A stretch of 64,000 nucleotides of DNA from assembly GCA_024402335.1 (NCBI GenBank), contig JAKSTZ010000006.1, positions 27,382-91,381 on the forward strand. The letters are read 5' to 3'. The translations under genes and the position numbers were made by a program. The notes under the pieces are model-generated. The model saw only the letters and a program-made list of their open reading frames with translations. It made no database searches and was not told the origin of the DNA. Position 1 is the stretch's first letter. The number at the start of each line of letters is the position of its first letter. Source of the DNA: Bacteroidales bacterium. GTDB lineage: Bacteria > Bacteroidota > Bacteroidia > Bacteroidales > UBA1715. This document shows positions 1 to 8,884 of this stretch, one piece after another.

Positions 1-2
1 TT

Positions 3-1004
3 GTGTTGTCCGCAAAAAATAACGAACATGAGTTTTTGTCAAAACAACGCAGAAGTGATTCGTGGCGTGTAAATTTGTTGGAGTCGAATAAAGTTTTGTC
101 TTCACGATTGTCTTTGCAATCAAAAGTGAATTCGCAACAGTTGCGTACAATAAATAAAGTGAATTCTCAGACTAAAAAAACGCAGGCGTTTATTGCAAAA
201 TATAAGAATAAATATGTGTTGCGTGATATATCAGAATTAGGTCGTCCGCAAATGCAGAATCGCGACTATTTAGTCGATGGACAAGCCAAATTAGATGCAT
301 CAAAGGAAGCTATGAAACGATGTGAAAATCTATTGCATGATTTTGATTCGCTAATGGCGGATATGAATAAGAAAGAAACAGAAAATGTCTATACGCAACA
401 GAAGAATGCTTCGAAGTTGTGTAATGACGAATTGGCCAGTCTTTCACGTTATTTGGATAGAAAGGAAAGCAATCTGTCGTTGGTTTATTATTCCGATAAA
501 TATGTGCTGAAAAAAGGCTATTTACTTATTTTTGAGAAGGTTGGAAATATAAACGAAGGTTATACAGATCCTATGTTGGAGCTTATGTTGGAACGTAGTC
601 CGCAGATAAATACGGTGATAAAAAACTATGTTGATGAGACAGTGACGGCTCTTAAACTTTTGAAAGAGGCAAAGGTCTTACTTGCTAACGATTACGGTGA
701 AGACGATACGTATGAAAAGATTGCCCTTGCTTTTAACAAACAATTGGATGCTTTTGTAAAACGTCTAAATGAAATGTCGGCATTTACAGATAAGATTTCC
801 ACTTGTTTGAAGGATGATGTTACTATGTATAACGATATTGTTAGCTTGTTGCAACATGATAATTCCATGGAAAATCGTCGTCATAAGGAATACATGGAAT
901 ATCGTAAAAGTATAAAACAAGCCGAGAACGATAAGATACGCTATTATCAAGAGACCATGAAAGGTTATCAAAAGGTGATAACTCGTGCGGTAAATGGCAA
1001 ATAA
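3..1004 (+). CDS. Coiled-coil protein of unknown function, probably cut at its 5' end by the window edge
   Basis: The reading frame is open from the first bases and ends at a TAA. The GTG at position 3 has no visible ribosome site, so it may be an internal Val codon of a longer gene. The 333 visible residues are hydrophilic and rich in Lys, Glu, Asn and Leu, with long helical, coiled-coil-like stretches around residues 90-170 and 220-330. No signal peptide, membrane segment or catalytic motif is visible. It is followed after about 70 bases by two secreted barrel-type proteins on the same strand. I do not recognise the family. Confidence 0.6.
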   Translation: MLSAKNNEHEFLSKQRRSDSWRVNLLESNKVLSSRLSLQSKVNSQQLRTINKVNSQTKKTQAFIAKYKNKYVLRDISELGRPQMQNRDYLVDGQAKLDASKEAMKRCENLLHDFDSLMADMNKKETENVYTQQKNASKLCNDELASLSRYLDRKESNLSLVYYSDKYVLKKGYLLIFEKVGNINEGYTDPMLELMLERSPQINTVIKNYVDETVTALKLLKEAKVLLANDYGEDDTYEKIALAFNKQLDAFVKRLNEMSAFTDKISTCLKDDVTMYNDIVSLLQHDNSMENRRHKEYMEYRKSIKQAENDKIRYYQETMKGYQKVITRAVNGK

Positions 1005-1074
1005 CCATAATTTTTTGAGCTAAAGTTGCTTGTTGCATTGATAAATTCTTTATTTTAGCAATTAAATAATGCAC

Positions 1075-1767
1075 ATGAGGAAATTTATCACTGTTATATT
1101 ATTTGTATTTAGTTCGATATTTGTTTCTGCTCAATCTTCCCGTTTCGTGTTTTTTTCTGCAGGATGGAGTTTGTTGACGGATATGACCATTTCGGAATTT
1201 AATTGGGATCCCGATGTTGTGGTTGATGGTAATACCGCAGAACCGGGAGAGTCATTTCAAACGGTGCAATGGAATTTAATGAGTGGAATGGTGTCGGCTC
1301 GCTTTTTGTTGATTCCTCTTTGCGAAAAGGCTACAATAGGAATTTCTGCAACGCCGACAATAAGTTTGGGCGCAATTTATTCTACTCGCAGTTTGGGCTC
1401 TCGTTATGGTGCTAATTTTTCTGTACCGCTGTTGTTGGAGTTGAACTGTGGAGCAGCATGCCGATATTCTGCAATGAATGACCGTGGATTTGTAATAGGT
1501 GCGGGTATTGAATATTTATATACGCCTATTGCTTCGTATGAATTATCAAAGACATCTTTCTCCAATAAAGACTTCCAAAACTCGTGGTTTATGCCTATGG
1601 TGAAGGTCGGATATCGATATTGGTCAAAAAGAAATAAAGTAAAAGAAATAAATTTAAAGGTCGGAATGTGTGAAAAACAAGAAGATTTTTATAACTTTGG
1701 CAAAATAATAAAAGCATACAGACCGATACATGTTGGTTTGTCTTTTATGAAAATATTAAATTATTGA
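1075..1767 (+). CDS. Secreted outer-membrane beta-barrel-type protein, paralogue 1
   Basis: The 230-residue product starts MRKFITV and has a clear signal peptide ending at VSAQ. The rest is alternating hydrophobic/polar sequence with many Gly and aromatic residues, as in small Bacteroidota outer-membrane barrels, and it ends in an aromatic residue (KILNY). An ATG two codons upstream (1069) is possible; I prefer 1075 because the signal peptide then starts with a basic residue. It resembles the next gene in length, order of segments and C-terminus (LNY), so the two look like a tandem duplication. No function can be assigned. Confidence 0.65.
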   Translation: MRKFITVILFVFSSIFVSAQSSRFVFFSAGWSLLTDMTISEFNWDPDVVVDGNTAEPGESFQTVQWNLMSGMVSARFLLIPLCEKATIGISATPTISLGAIYSTRSLGSRYGANFSVPLLLELNCGAACRYSAMNDRGFVIGAGIEYLYTPIASYELSKTSFSNKDFQNSWFMPMVKVGYRYWSKRNKVKEINLKVGMCEKQEDFYNFGKIIKAYRPIHVGLSFMKILNY

Positions 1768-1798
1768 TTTTTAGAAGTATTACAAAATTGTTATGTAT

Positions 1799-2506
1799 AT
1801 GAAACGATTGATCCAATTAGTAATTTGTTTGAGTATTCTTACAACTAGTGCATTCGCAAAAGGTGGAATAGGGGAAAAATTCTTCTTCCAATTGGGTGGA
1901 ACTGTAGGTGCCGATGTTATGAATATGAGTGGTGTATTCTGTAAGGATGCTGAAGCAAAAGGTATAGAACCAATAGAATTTTCAAGTTTGAATGTGAACT
2001 TTGCAACTATTTCATTTGTAGGTCGTGCAAATTTCCTTGAAATATCAAATAACTCATCATTGTCGTTGGCATTCCGTCCTGCAATCAGTATTGGTCGTGC
2101 TATGAATGATTTGGGAAGCAACTCTTCTATGATTCGTCTTCCTTTAACAATTGGTTTTAACTCAGGTGCTTCTGCAACAGTTGCAACAAGAGCAAAAACA
2201 GGTTTCTCATTTGACTTAGGAGCGGAATTTATTCAATATCCACTTGGAAATGCTGTAGATGTTTGTAGAAACGAAGGTGGTCAAGTATTGAATGTTAAAA
2301 TGAATTGGATTCAACCAGTTGCAGTTGTAGGTGTTAAATTCTTCGGAAAGAAATATCTATGTAAAGAATTAAACTTTAAAGCTTGCTTCATGTCAATGGG
2401 TTCAATTGACAATAAAACTGCAATTGACTCTAACTTGTATGGAACAATCTATGACTGGCAATCAGTTGGCTTGATGGTTTCATTCTTGCAATATTTGAAT
2501 TATTAA
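1799..2506 (+). CDS. Secreted outer-membrane beta-barrel-type protein, paralogue 2
   Basis: This 235-residue product has a signal peptide (MKRLIQLVI to SAFAK) and barrel-like sequence ending in QYLNY. It shares with the upstream protein the segment order, a central RLPL/VPLL stretch followed by a Gly-rich strand pair, and the LNY terminus. Its codons favour C-ending forms such as aac and ttc much more than its neighbour, suggesting higher expression. ATG 1793 is an alternative start two codons upstream. A strong terminator follows immediately. The specific role is unknown. Confidence 0.65.
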   Translation: MKRLIQLVICLSILTTSAFAKGGIGEKFFFQLGGTVGADVMNMSGVFCKDAEAKGIEPIEFSSLNVNFATISFVGRANFLEISNNSSLSLAFRPAISIGRAMNDLGSNSSMIRLPLTIGFNSGASATVATRAKTGFSFDLGAEFIQYPLGNAVDVCRNEGGQVLNVKMNWIQPVAVVGVKFFGKKYLCKELNFKACFMSMGSIDNKTAIDSNLYGTIYDWQSVGLMVSFLQYLNY

Positions 2507-2527
2507 TAGGATTATTTTTAATACTGT

Positions 2528-2556
2528 AATGCCGGGTGTTTCCCGGCATTTTTTGT
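2528..2556 (+). terminator. Rho-independent terminator after the paralogous barrel genes
   Basis: A perfect 9-bp stem (AATGCCGGG, 2528-2536, with CCCGGCATT, 2542-2550) closes a 5-base loop and is followed by a T run. It ends the transcript of the 1799-2506 gene and lies just before the aminotransferase start. Confidence 0.9.
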
Positions 2557-2562
2557 TTGTAT

Positions 2563-3879
2563 ATGGCACAATTTAATTTGTCGGAGTTTGGTTCGAAATC
2601 ATTGGTTTTGTCACCAATTAACCAAATGACCGCTTCTTTTTCTAAGGATTTTCGTCAAGGAATAGATATTAACCTTGGTGTGGGGTATGTGAATGATGAA
2701 ACTATTCCTCATAAAGAATTAACAGAATGTTTTCAGTATGTGTTGGCTCATACCGATCAGTATAAAAATGCATTGAATTATGGATCTGCAGATGGTTCTG
2801 AAAATTTGCGTACTGCTATTCGTAATTATTATATAAAGCATAATATAGGTTGTTTGGGAGCAGACCGTATGGCTAAGAAATCTATCTGTGTAGGTGCAAA
2901 TGGTGCGACAAGCCTACTTGATTCGTTTGCGTCGATTATGCCTAAGGGTATAGTGATTACGGCTGATCCTAATTACTATATTTATATTGAAACATTGGAA
3001 CGTAATGGCTTTACGGTACTAACTGTTCCTGAAGATACAGAAGGTATGCGCGTGGATTTGTTGGAAGACTTGATACAAAATATAGATGTAAATCAATTAA
3101 GCTTCTTATACATTGTAACTGTAAACAATCCTTCTTCAATTATTATGAGTAATGCAAGACGACAAGCAATTGTTCGTTTGATTACTAAAGTTGGACGTGC
3201 TGCAGGAAAGAAGATCCCGATGATATTTGATAAGGCTTACGAAGACATCATTTTTGATACAACAATAGAACCGGTTGAATCGGGTATGTTGTATGATGAA
3301 GATGGATTAGTGGTTGAGTTGGGTACGCTTTCTAAAATAATTGCTCCTGCTTTGCGTATAGGTTATGCCATTTCCGATGATACGGATATCATGCGTGCGT
3401 TGATACAAAAAACAGGAGATATAGGCTTCTCTGCACCTCTAATTAATCAAGAAATGTCTGCTCGTTTCATCGACACTTATATTTCGAATCATGCGTTAGC
3501 TGTACGTGATGGTTATAGACGTAAGGCAGACTTCTTAAAAAAATGTATAGAAGAGAATTTAGGTCCTTATTTGGAACGATATTCCGGCGGACAGGCTGGT
3601 TTTTATTTTTATCTAACCTTTAAGGAAATTGAAACGCATTCGCAATCGTCGTTCTTTAAGTTTCTCTCAAGAACAACTGGAGATAGTACAATAGACGGCA
3701 ATCCTAAAAATCCACGTTTGGTATATGTTCCGGGAAATATTTGTGTCTCGCAAACGAGTAAAACAAAAGAAGTTGGGAATAGGCAATTACGAATTTCCTA
3801 TGGCTTTGAGGATATTCCAGTGTTGGAGCGTGCAATCTTATTAATGAAAGAAGCCGCTCTATATGCTAATAAGCAATAA
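2563..3879 (+). CDS. PLP-dependent aminotransferase, class I/II
   Basis: The 438-residue cytoplasmic enzyme has the fold-type I pattern: an N-terminal NLGVGYVND segment, an NNPSS loop that contacts the cofactor, the Asp of FDKAYED, and the Schiff-base Lys at about residue 258 in GTLSKIIAP, followed by the LRIGY motif. A C-terminal FEDIP segment follows RQLRISYG. The layout resembles the LysN/MocR-like aminotransferases without the GntR domain. The frame extends to a GTG at 2536, but that lies inside the preceding terminator hairpin, so ATG 2563 is the start. The amino-acid substrate cannot be read from sequence. Confidence 0.85.
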   Translation: MAQFNLSEFGSKSLVLSPINQMTASFSKDFRQGIDINLGVGYVNDETIPHKELTECFQYVLAHTDQYKNALNYGSADGSENLRTAIRNYYIKHNIGCLGADRMAKKSICVGANGATSLLDSFASIMPKGIVITADPNYYIYIETLERNGFTVLTVPEDTEGMRVDLLEDLIQNIDVNQLSFLYIVTVNNPSSIIMSNARRQAIVRLITKVGRAAGKKIPMIFDKAYEDIIFDTTIEPVESGMLYDEDGLVVELGTLSKIIAPALRIGYAISDDTDIMRALIQKTGDIGFSAPLINQEMSARFIDTYISNHALAVRDGYRRKADFLKKCIEENLGPYLERYSGGQAGFYFYLTFKEIETHSQSSFFKFLSRTTGDSTIDGNPKNPRLVYVPGNICVSQTSKTKEVGNRQLRISYGFEDIPVLERAILLMKEAALYANKQ

Positions 3880-3884
3880 GTAGA

Positions 3885-4187
3885 TTATTTTTTGTTGTAG
3901 TCGTCTTTACGCTTAGGATTCATAGGAAACCATCCTTTGAGTACTCTTTCTCTTTGCTCGAACAATTCTAATATACTCCAAAGGCAAGAACAGCCAATTA
4001 CGCCAAGTATTGGGCTCGTGACTTGATTTTCTATGAACAAAGATGCTGTAAGGAATATTATTCCGGCTACAAGAAATATCCACCAACAGTTTACGCCAAA
4101 ATAGTATTCCATCTTAATAACAATAGGGTGGAAAAAGCCGATGACAATAAAAGTTGCGATTGCAATAACGATACCGATAAAATTCAT
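3885..4187 (-). CDS. DUF4491 family small inner-membrane protein
   Basis: The 100-residue protein starts MNFIGIVIAI and has about three hydrophobic segments (residues 1-20, 30-52, 58-75) followed by a charged tail ending KRKDDYNKK. The HPIVIK..YYFG pattern and length match the DUF4491 family found in Bacteroidota, which has no known function. It starts 9 bases after the stop of the GH9 gene, so the two are probably cotranscribed. It converges with the aminotransferase gene, with 5 bases between the stop codons. Confidence 0.75.
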   Translation of the reverse strand: MNFIGIVIAIATFIVIGFFHPIVIKMEYYFGVNCWWIFLVAGIIFLTASLFIENQVTSPILGVIGCSCLWSILELFEQRERVLKGWFPMNPKRKDDYNKK

Positions 4188-4196
4188 AGGTGGATA

Positions 4197-6077
4197 TTAT
4201 TTAACAAATTTTGATAATAAACGAAGATATTGAACTTGGTAGCCGCCGCTAACTTCACTTACCGACCAAGAGTTTATAGGCCAACCGTTGTTCATATCCA
4301 AATATGACTTTTGTGCAGGTTGTCCAATTAATGGTTTTACGTCTATTTCGTAACAACGTGCATTGTTGTATTCGTTTCCGCAGTTGTTTGGACAACATTG
4401 ATCCCATGCATATTCTATGTTTGGTCCGCCACAAAGGAATCCTGGTGCTGGTCCGTATGTAGAGACACCAGCTTCGTCCCATTTCTTGTTACCTTCTGTA
4501 AACCAACCGTGATAGATTTGGCGAACGCTGTTTTCTGCTCCATATTGTCCCATGTTTGTAAGGTAACATTTGTTAAGAGGATTTACGCCGTGTAGATAAT
4601 GTACATATCGTAGTGCATATTCAAAGGCATCATTATGGATTTCTGGCATAATGTTGTATTGGACAAGATTGTAATATATACAGCCTTGTTTTGCTTTAGT
4701 TCCGTTGCTTCCCCAAACGTAGTCTTTTTGGAATGCTAAATATGGATCGTCATCAGCTTTGATTGCAAATAAATTGAAAATTGTATCAGTAGCACGTTCA
4801 TATACGGCTTTGATATGGCTTGTTATTTCTGGTTTCGCATTTTTTAGAGAAGTGTAGTATAAAAGCATGTCTTGGTTTACTTCACCGAATGGAAATACCA
4901 AAATCCAATCAACCATGCGGGCGATTTTGTAGTTTGTTTCGAAAAATACTTTGTATTTGTTGTGATCGGTTGCATCATATAATCGAAGAGCTGCAAGCAA
5001 TTTCTTTTCTGCACGAGTTAAATCGTCGCATTCTTGTTGTCCTGCAGCTAAGCCTGCAGTACCATGTTCGTTACTATTATTGTAGAAAAGCACGTCTGGA
5101 TTTTTTTCTGCCCAATCCCATGCTTTTATAGCGGCGGTTTGTAGTTTTTGGGCAAAATCCTTATCGTATTGCTTGAATATTTTTGCTCCGTAAGCGTATG
5201 CGGCAGCTGCCGATAGAGCAGAAGAAGTACTTGGACCGCCCCAATAACTTGGCTCGTTACAAGCCGATGGAGGAGTCGCTTCGTGTGAACCTACAACAGC
5301 AACAACACTACCGTCTTCGAATTGTAAGCGAAGAAGGTGCTCTAAACCAAATCGAACTTCATCAATTATATCTGGAATTCCATTACCCGATTCCGGAATA
5401 TTGAAATCGTCAGTCCATGCAGCAGGATTTTCTTCGTAAGAAAGAAGAAGGTATTGAATGTAATCGCACGTCCAGTTAGTGTAGCGGTTGAAATCACCGG
5501 CATCGTACCAGCCGCCATGTACATCCATTTCTGTGGAAGCATCATCTTTTTTCATGAAGTTTCTCGCATTTTTGTCTTGCATAGGACCAAGGTGGCTTGC
5601 TTTGTCTGCCCAACCTTCACCTGCAAATTGCATAGTTTTTTCGTATCCGGCACGTTGATAGTAGAAATAACGGAAAGCGTGTTTTAACGCTTCTTTATAT
5701 ACATTTTTGGAAATATCGAAAGTGTATGAAATTTCTTTCGTTTTAAGGTCTTTTATGTAATAAGAACCTTCTTGTTGGATTTGCGAAAAATCAAAACGCC
5801 AAACTTTGTCACCGCAAGTTGAGTCGATTTTTCCTTCTTTCCAAATGTTGGCAGAACCTTTAAAAACAGTTTTGTTTGTTTGTGCATCAATAACCGCAAA
5901 TTTCTTTCCAGGAGTATAGTTTTCGTTGGCATCGTAGCCGATTTGCGGACTACGGATAATTGCAATTTTTTGTGCTTCAGGAAGATAACCGAATTGGTCG
6001 ACGACTATATATTTTTGAGCAAAACTTGTTGATATACAAGCGAAAATAGTGAGGATGGAACAGAATAAGTGTTTCAT
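4197..6077 (-). CDS. Secreted glycoside hydrolase family 9 enzyme (cellulase/endoglucanase type)
   Basis: The 626-residue product has a signal peptide (MKHLFCSIL to SFAQ), an N-terminal Ig-like CelD_N domain (about residues 22-125, beginning VDQFGY), and a GH9 (alpha/alpha)6 catalytic domain. The hallmark YDAGDFNRY gives the catalytic base/nucleophile Asp pair (about D192 and D195). The C-terminal part carries GVNPLNKCYLT, QIYHGWF, GGPN and the acid Glu in SVSEVSGGYQ (about E608). Family members cleave beta-1,4-glucans such as cellulose or mixed-linkage glucan. The frame extends 10 codons upstream, but the -7 box at 6097-6104 would then lie too close, so MKHLF is the better start. No SusC/SusD pair is nearby. 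Confidence 0.9.
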   Translation of the reverse strand: MKHLFCSILTIFACISTSFAQKYIVVDQFGYLPEAQKIAIIRSPQIGYDANENYTPGKKFAVIDAQTNKTVFKGSANIWKEGKIDSTCGDKVWRFDFSQIQQEGSYYIKDLKTKEISYTFDISKNVYKEALKHAFRYFYYQRAGYEKTMQFAGEGWADKASHLGPMQDKNARNFMKKDDASTEMDVHGGWYDAGDFNRYTNWTCDYIQYLLLSYEENPAAWTDDFNIPESGNGIPDIIDEVRFGLEHLLRLQFEDGSVVAVVGSHEATPPSACNEPSYWGGPSTSSALSAAAAYAYGAKIFKQYDKDFAQKLQTAAIKAWDWAEKNPDVLFYNNSNEHGTAGLAAGQQECDDLTRAEKKLLAALRLYDATDHNKYKVFFETNYKIARMVDWILVFPFGEVNQDMLLYYTSLKNAKPEITSHIKAVYERATDTIFNLFAIKADDDPYLAFQKDYVWGSNGTKAKQGCIYYNLVQYNIMPEIHNDAFEYALRYVHYLHGVNPLNKCYLTNMGQYGAENSVRQIYHGWFTEGNKKWDEAGVSTYGPAPGFLCGGPNIEYAWDQCCPNNCGNEYNNARCYEIDVKPLIGQPAQKSYLDMNNGWPINSWSVSEVSGGYQVQYLRLLSKFVK

Positions 6078-6096
6078 TGTATATTTAAAATTTGGG

Positions 6097-6104
6097 CAAA
6101 TATA
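6097..6104 (-). promoter_or_regulatory. Bacteroidota -7 promoter box for the GH9 gene
   Basis: Reading leftward the sequence is TATATTTG, an exact TAnnTTTG match, 19 bases before the ATG at 6077. This spacing is shared by many genes of the window. Confidence 0.65.
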
Positions 6105-6172
6105 CAAATAAAGATGTATATAAAAAACGACGGCAAATGTGCATAGTATAAAATGTTGTTTATTATTTCTAT

Positions 6173-6202
6173 TTGTTAATTGCGTTTCACAACTTGTTAA
6201 TT
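6173..6202. repeat. Two TTGTTAATT direct repeats with 21-bp period in the GH9/mutS divergent region
   Basis: TTGTTAATT occurs at 6173-6181 and again at 6194-6202, about two helical turns apart, in the AT-rich 195-bp region between the divergent GH9 and mutS genes. This could be a regulator site for either gene, but such short AT-rich repeats also arise by chance. Confidence 0.35.
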
Positions 6203-6242
6203 AAAGCCATCTGTACTATGTGCAAAGTCGCTGTCTAATTCG

Positions 6243-6250
6243 TATTTTTG
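6243..6250 (+). promoter_or_regulatory. -7 promoter box for mutS
   Basis: TATTTTTG is an exact TAnnTTTG match 22 bases before the GTG start of mutS. No convincing -33 TTTG was found at the usual distance. Confidence 0.65.
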
Positions 6251-6272
6251 ACATATTTTAAAGGGTAAGGAA

Positions 6273-8882
6273 GTGGCAAAGACAGAAACTCCAATGATGA
6301 AGCAATATAATCAGATGAAGGAAAAACATCCTGATGCTATATTGCTTTTCCGATGTGGCGATTTTTATGAAACGTATGCAAGTGATGCAGTGCGTGCATC
6401 AAAAATATTGGGTATCACATTAACCCGTAGGTCGGCTGGTACGCCTAACGAGACAGAAATGGCAGGTTTCCCGTACCATGCATTGGATACTTATTTGCCG
6501 AAATTGGTTCGTGCCGGTCAGCGTGTTGCTATTTGCGAACAATTGGAGGATCCTTCTAAAACAAAGACATTGGTGAAACGTGGTATAACTGAATTGGTTA
6601 CGCCGGGTGTTTCGTTGAGCGAAAGTGTTTTGGAAAATCGGGAAAATAATTTCCTTGCCGCTGTTCATTGTGACCAATCAACTGTTGGTGTAGCGTTTTT
6701 GGATATTTCCACTGGAGAGTTTTTAGTTGGTCAGGGCAGTGTGGAATATGTGGATAAACTTCTGAATAGTTTCCAACCTAAAGAATTACTTTACGATAGA
6801 ATGCAAGAGCAATGGTTTAAGGATAATTACTATCGTGAAGGTGTTTGCATTAATAAACTCGATGATTGGATTTTTACCTCGGAGGCGGCAAATGATAAAT
6901 TGCTTGCACAATTCGAGACAACTTCTTTAAAAGGATTTGGAATACACGAGATGCATCAGGCGGTTATTGCGGCAGGTGCGATTTTATATTACCTCGATAT
7001 TACCGAGCATAAGCTAACAAGTCATATTCGTAACATCGCAAGAATAGACCAAGATACGTATGTGTGGTTGGATAAATTCACAATTCGCAATTTGGAATTG
7101 TTGGGTTCCGATAATGTTGGGGCTAAGAATTTATTTTCGGTGCTCGACAATACGCGTACGCCTATGGGAGCACGTTTGCTTCGTCGTTGGATATCGTTGC
7201 CGTTACGAAAAATTGCGGATATAAATGCCCGTCTTGAAGCTGTGCAATCGTTGGTGGAACAACCGGATGTGTTGGATGAACTTTCACAATTGCTGAAATC
7301 TATGTGCGACTTGGAGCGTGTAATTGCACGAGTTGCGACAAATAGAATCACACCTCGCGAGTTGTTGCAATTGCAACGAACGCTCGACGGAATAAATCCT
7401 ATGAAGCATTTGTGTGAGCAGACCGGTAATGAATCGTTGTTGGCGTTTGCTCGACAATTAAATGCGTGTGAGGCGTTGTGCGAACGCATTGTAAAAGAAA
7501 TTCAACCTGAAGCTCCGAATGCGGTAAACAAAGGAAATGTTATTAATTCCGGCGTAAATGCAGAATTGGATTCTCTTCGTGAAATAGCCTACAATGGAAA
7601 AGATTATCTGTTGAAGATGCAGGAACGCGAGGAGGAACGTACGGGTATTCCTAAGGTAAAGATTGCGTTCAATAACGTGTTTGGCTATTATATAGAGGTT
7701 CGCAATACCCACAAAGATAAAGTTCCTGAAGATTGGATTCGTAAGCAGACATTGGTTGGCGCCGAACGATATATCACACAGGAGTTAAAGGAATATGAGG
7801 AAAAAATACTTGGTGCAGAATCTCGAATAATGGAATTGGAACAAAGCATTTATTCTGCTTTGATTCAGAATGTTGCGAGTTATATAGCAACAATCCAGTT
7901 AGATGCAACCATTCTTGCGCAAATAGATTGTTTGTCGTCGTTCGCAATTATTTCAGTGAACAATAATTATGTACGCCCTATCGTTAACGATTCGATGGAG
8001 TTGGATATAAAAAATGGACGACATCCGGTGATAGAAACAGAGATGGCGCCGGGAGAGAAGTATGTTGGTAATGATGTGTATTTAGATAATGAAAAGCAGC
8101 AAATTATCATTATCACAGGTCCTAATATGGCAGGTAAGTCAGCATTGTTACGCCAAACTGCTCTTATTGTTTTGATGGCTCAAATGGGATGTTTTGTTCC
8201 TGCCGATGCCGTAACAATGGGTATTGTAGATAAAGTGTTCACGCGTGTTGGTGCGTCCGATAATATTTCGCAAGGCGAGTCAACCTTTATGGTTGAAATG
8301 AATGAGGCTGCCAATATTCTAAATAATATGACAGATCGCAGTCTTGTCTTATTTGATGAACTTGGTCGTGGTACTAGTACATACGATGGTATTTCAATAG
8401 CGTGGGCAATTGTGGAATATTTGCATGAATGTCCGAATGCAAAGCCAAAGACTTTGTTTGCGACCCATTATCATGAGTTAAATGAATTAGAGAAATCATT
8501 TAATCGAGTGAAAAATTTCAATGTTTCTGTTCGTGAACAAAACCATAAAGTAATATTTCTTAGAAAATTGGTTCCTGGTGGTAGTGAACATAGTTTTGGT
8601 ATTCATGTCGCAAAAATGGCTGGTATGCCAAAAACAGTGGTCAGTCGTGCCAATGAAATATTGAAGGATTTGGAAGATGCCAGCAAGAATATGCAGACGC
8701 AGTCAAAGGTAATTCCTACTGCGCCTTCAAAAAAAGAAGGCTATCAATTAAGTCTATTCCAATTGGATGATCCTTTGTTGGAAAAACTTCGTGATGAATT
8801 ATTAGGATTGGAAATCAATAGTTTAACTCCTATCGAAGCTTTAAATAAGTTGAACGAAATCAAAAAAATGTTAGAAGAGTAA
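6273..8882 (+). CDS. mutS: DNA mismatch repair protein MutS
   Basis: This 869-residue protein recognises mispaired or looped DNA and starts repair with MutL. The N-terminal mismatch-reading motif is Phe31-Tyr-Glu33 (GDFYETY). Connector, core and clamp domains follow, then the ABC ATPase: Walker A GPNMAGKS near residue 615, signature SQGEST, Walker [12 protein letters not shown], and the His-containing FATHYHEL. The length is normal for MutS1. The start is GTG, chosen because [11 protein letters not shown] aligns with the conserved N-terminus and a -7 box lies 22 bases upstream. The PBP gene follows after 2 bases, so they may be cotranscribed. Confidence 0.97.
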   Translation: MAKTETPMMKQYNQMKEKHPDAILLFRCGDFYETYASDAVRASKILGITLTRRSAGTPNETEMAGFPYHALDTYLPKLVRAGQRVAICEQLEDPSKTKTLVKRGITELVTPGVSLSESVLENRENNFLAAVHCDQSTVGVAFLDISTGEFLVGQGSVEYVDKLLNSFQPKELLYDRMQEQWFKDNYYREGVCINKLDDWIFTSEAANDKLLAQFETTSLKGFGIHEMHQAVIAAGAILYYLDITEHKLTSHIRNIARIDQDTYVWLDKFTIRNLELLGSDNVGAKNLFSVLDNTRTPMGARLLRRWISLPLRKIADINARLEAVQSLVEQPDVLDELSQLLKSMCDLERVIARVATNRITPRELLQLQRTLDGINPMKHLCEQTGNESLLAFARQLNACEALCERIVKEIQPEAPNAVNKGNVINSGVNAELDSLREIAYNGKDYLLKMQEREEERTGIPKVKIAFNNVFGYYIEVRNTHKDKVPEDWIRKQTLVGAERYITQELKEYEEKILGAESRIMELEQSIYSALIQNVASYIATIQLDATILAQIDCLSSFAIISVNNNYVRPIVNDSMELDIKNGRHPVIETEMAPGEKYVGNDVYLDNEKQQIIIITGPNMAGKSALLRQTALIVLMAQMGCFVPADAVTMGIVDKVFTRVGASDNISQGESTFMVEMNEAANILNNMTDRSLVLFDELGRGTSTYDGISIAWAIVEYLHECPNAKPKTLFATHYHELNELEKSFNRVKNFNVSVREQNHKVIFLRKLVPGGSEHSFGIHVAKMAGMPKTVVSRANEILKDLEDASKNMQTQSKVIPTAPSKKEGYQLSLFQLDDPLLEKLRDELLGLEINSLTPIEALNKLNEIKKMLEE

Positions 8883-8884
8883 TT

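Noticed and set aside
6137..6224. Imperfect inverted repeat around CATAGTA / TACTATG in the GH9/mutS spacer
   Set aside because: Only about 7 bases pair, separated by 70 bases; this is expected by chance in AT-rich DNA.
7022..7489. A 155-codon open frame on the minus strand inside mutS
   Set aside because: It lies fully inside a conserved gene, has no promoter or family motif, and its sequence is the antisense shadow of mutS codons.
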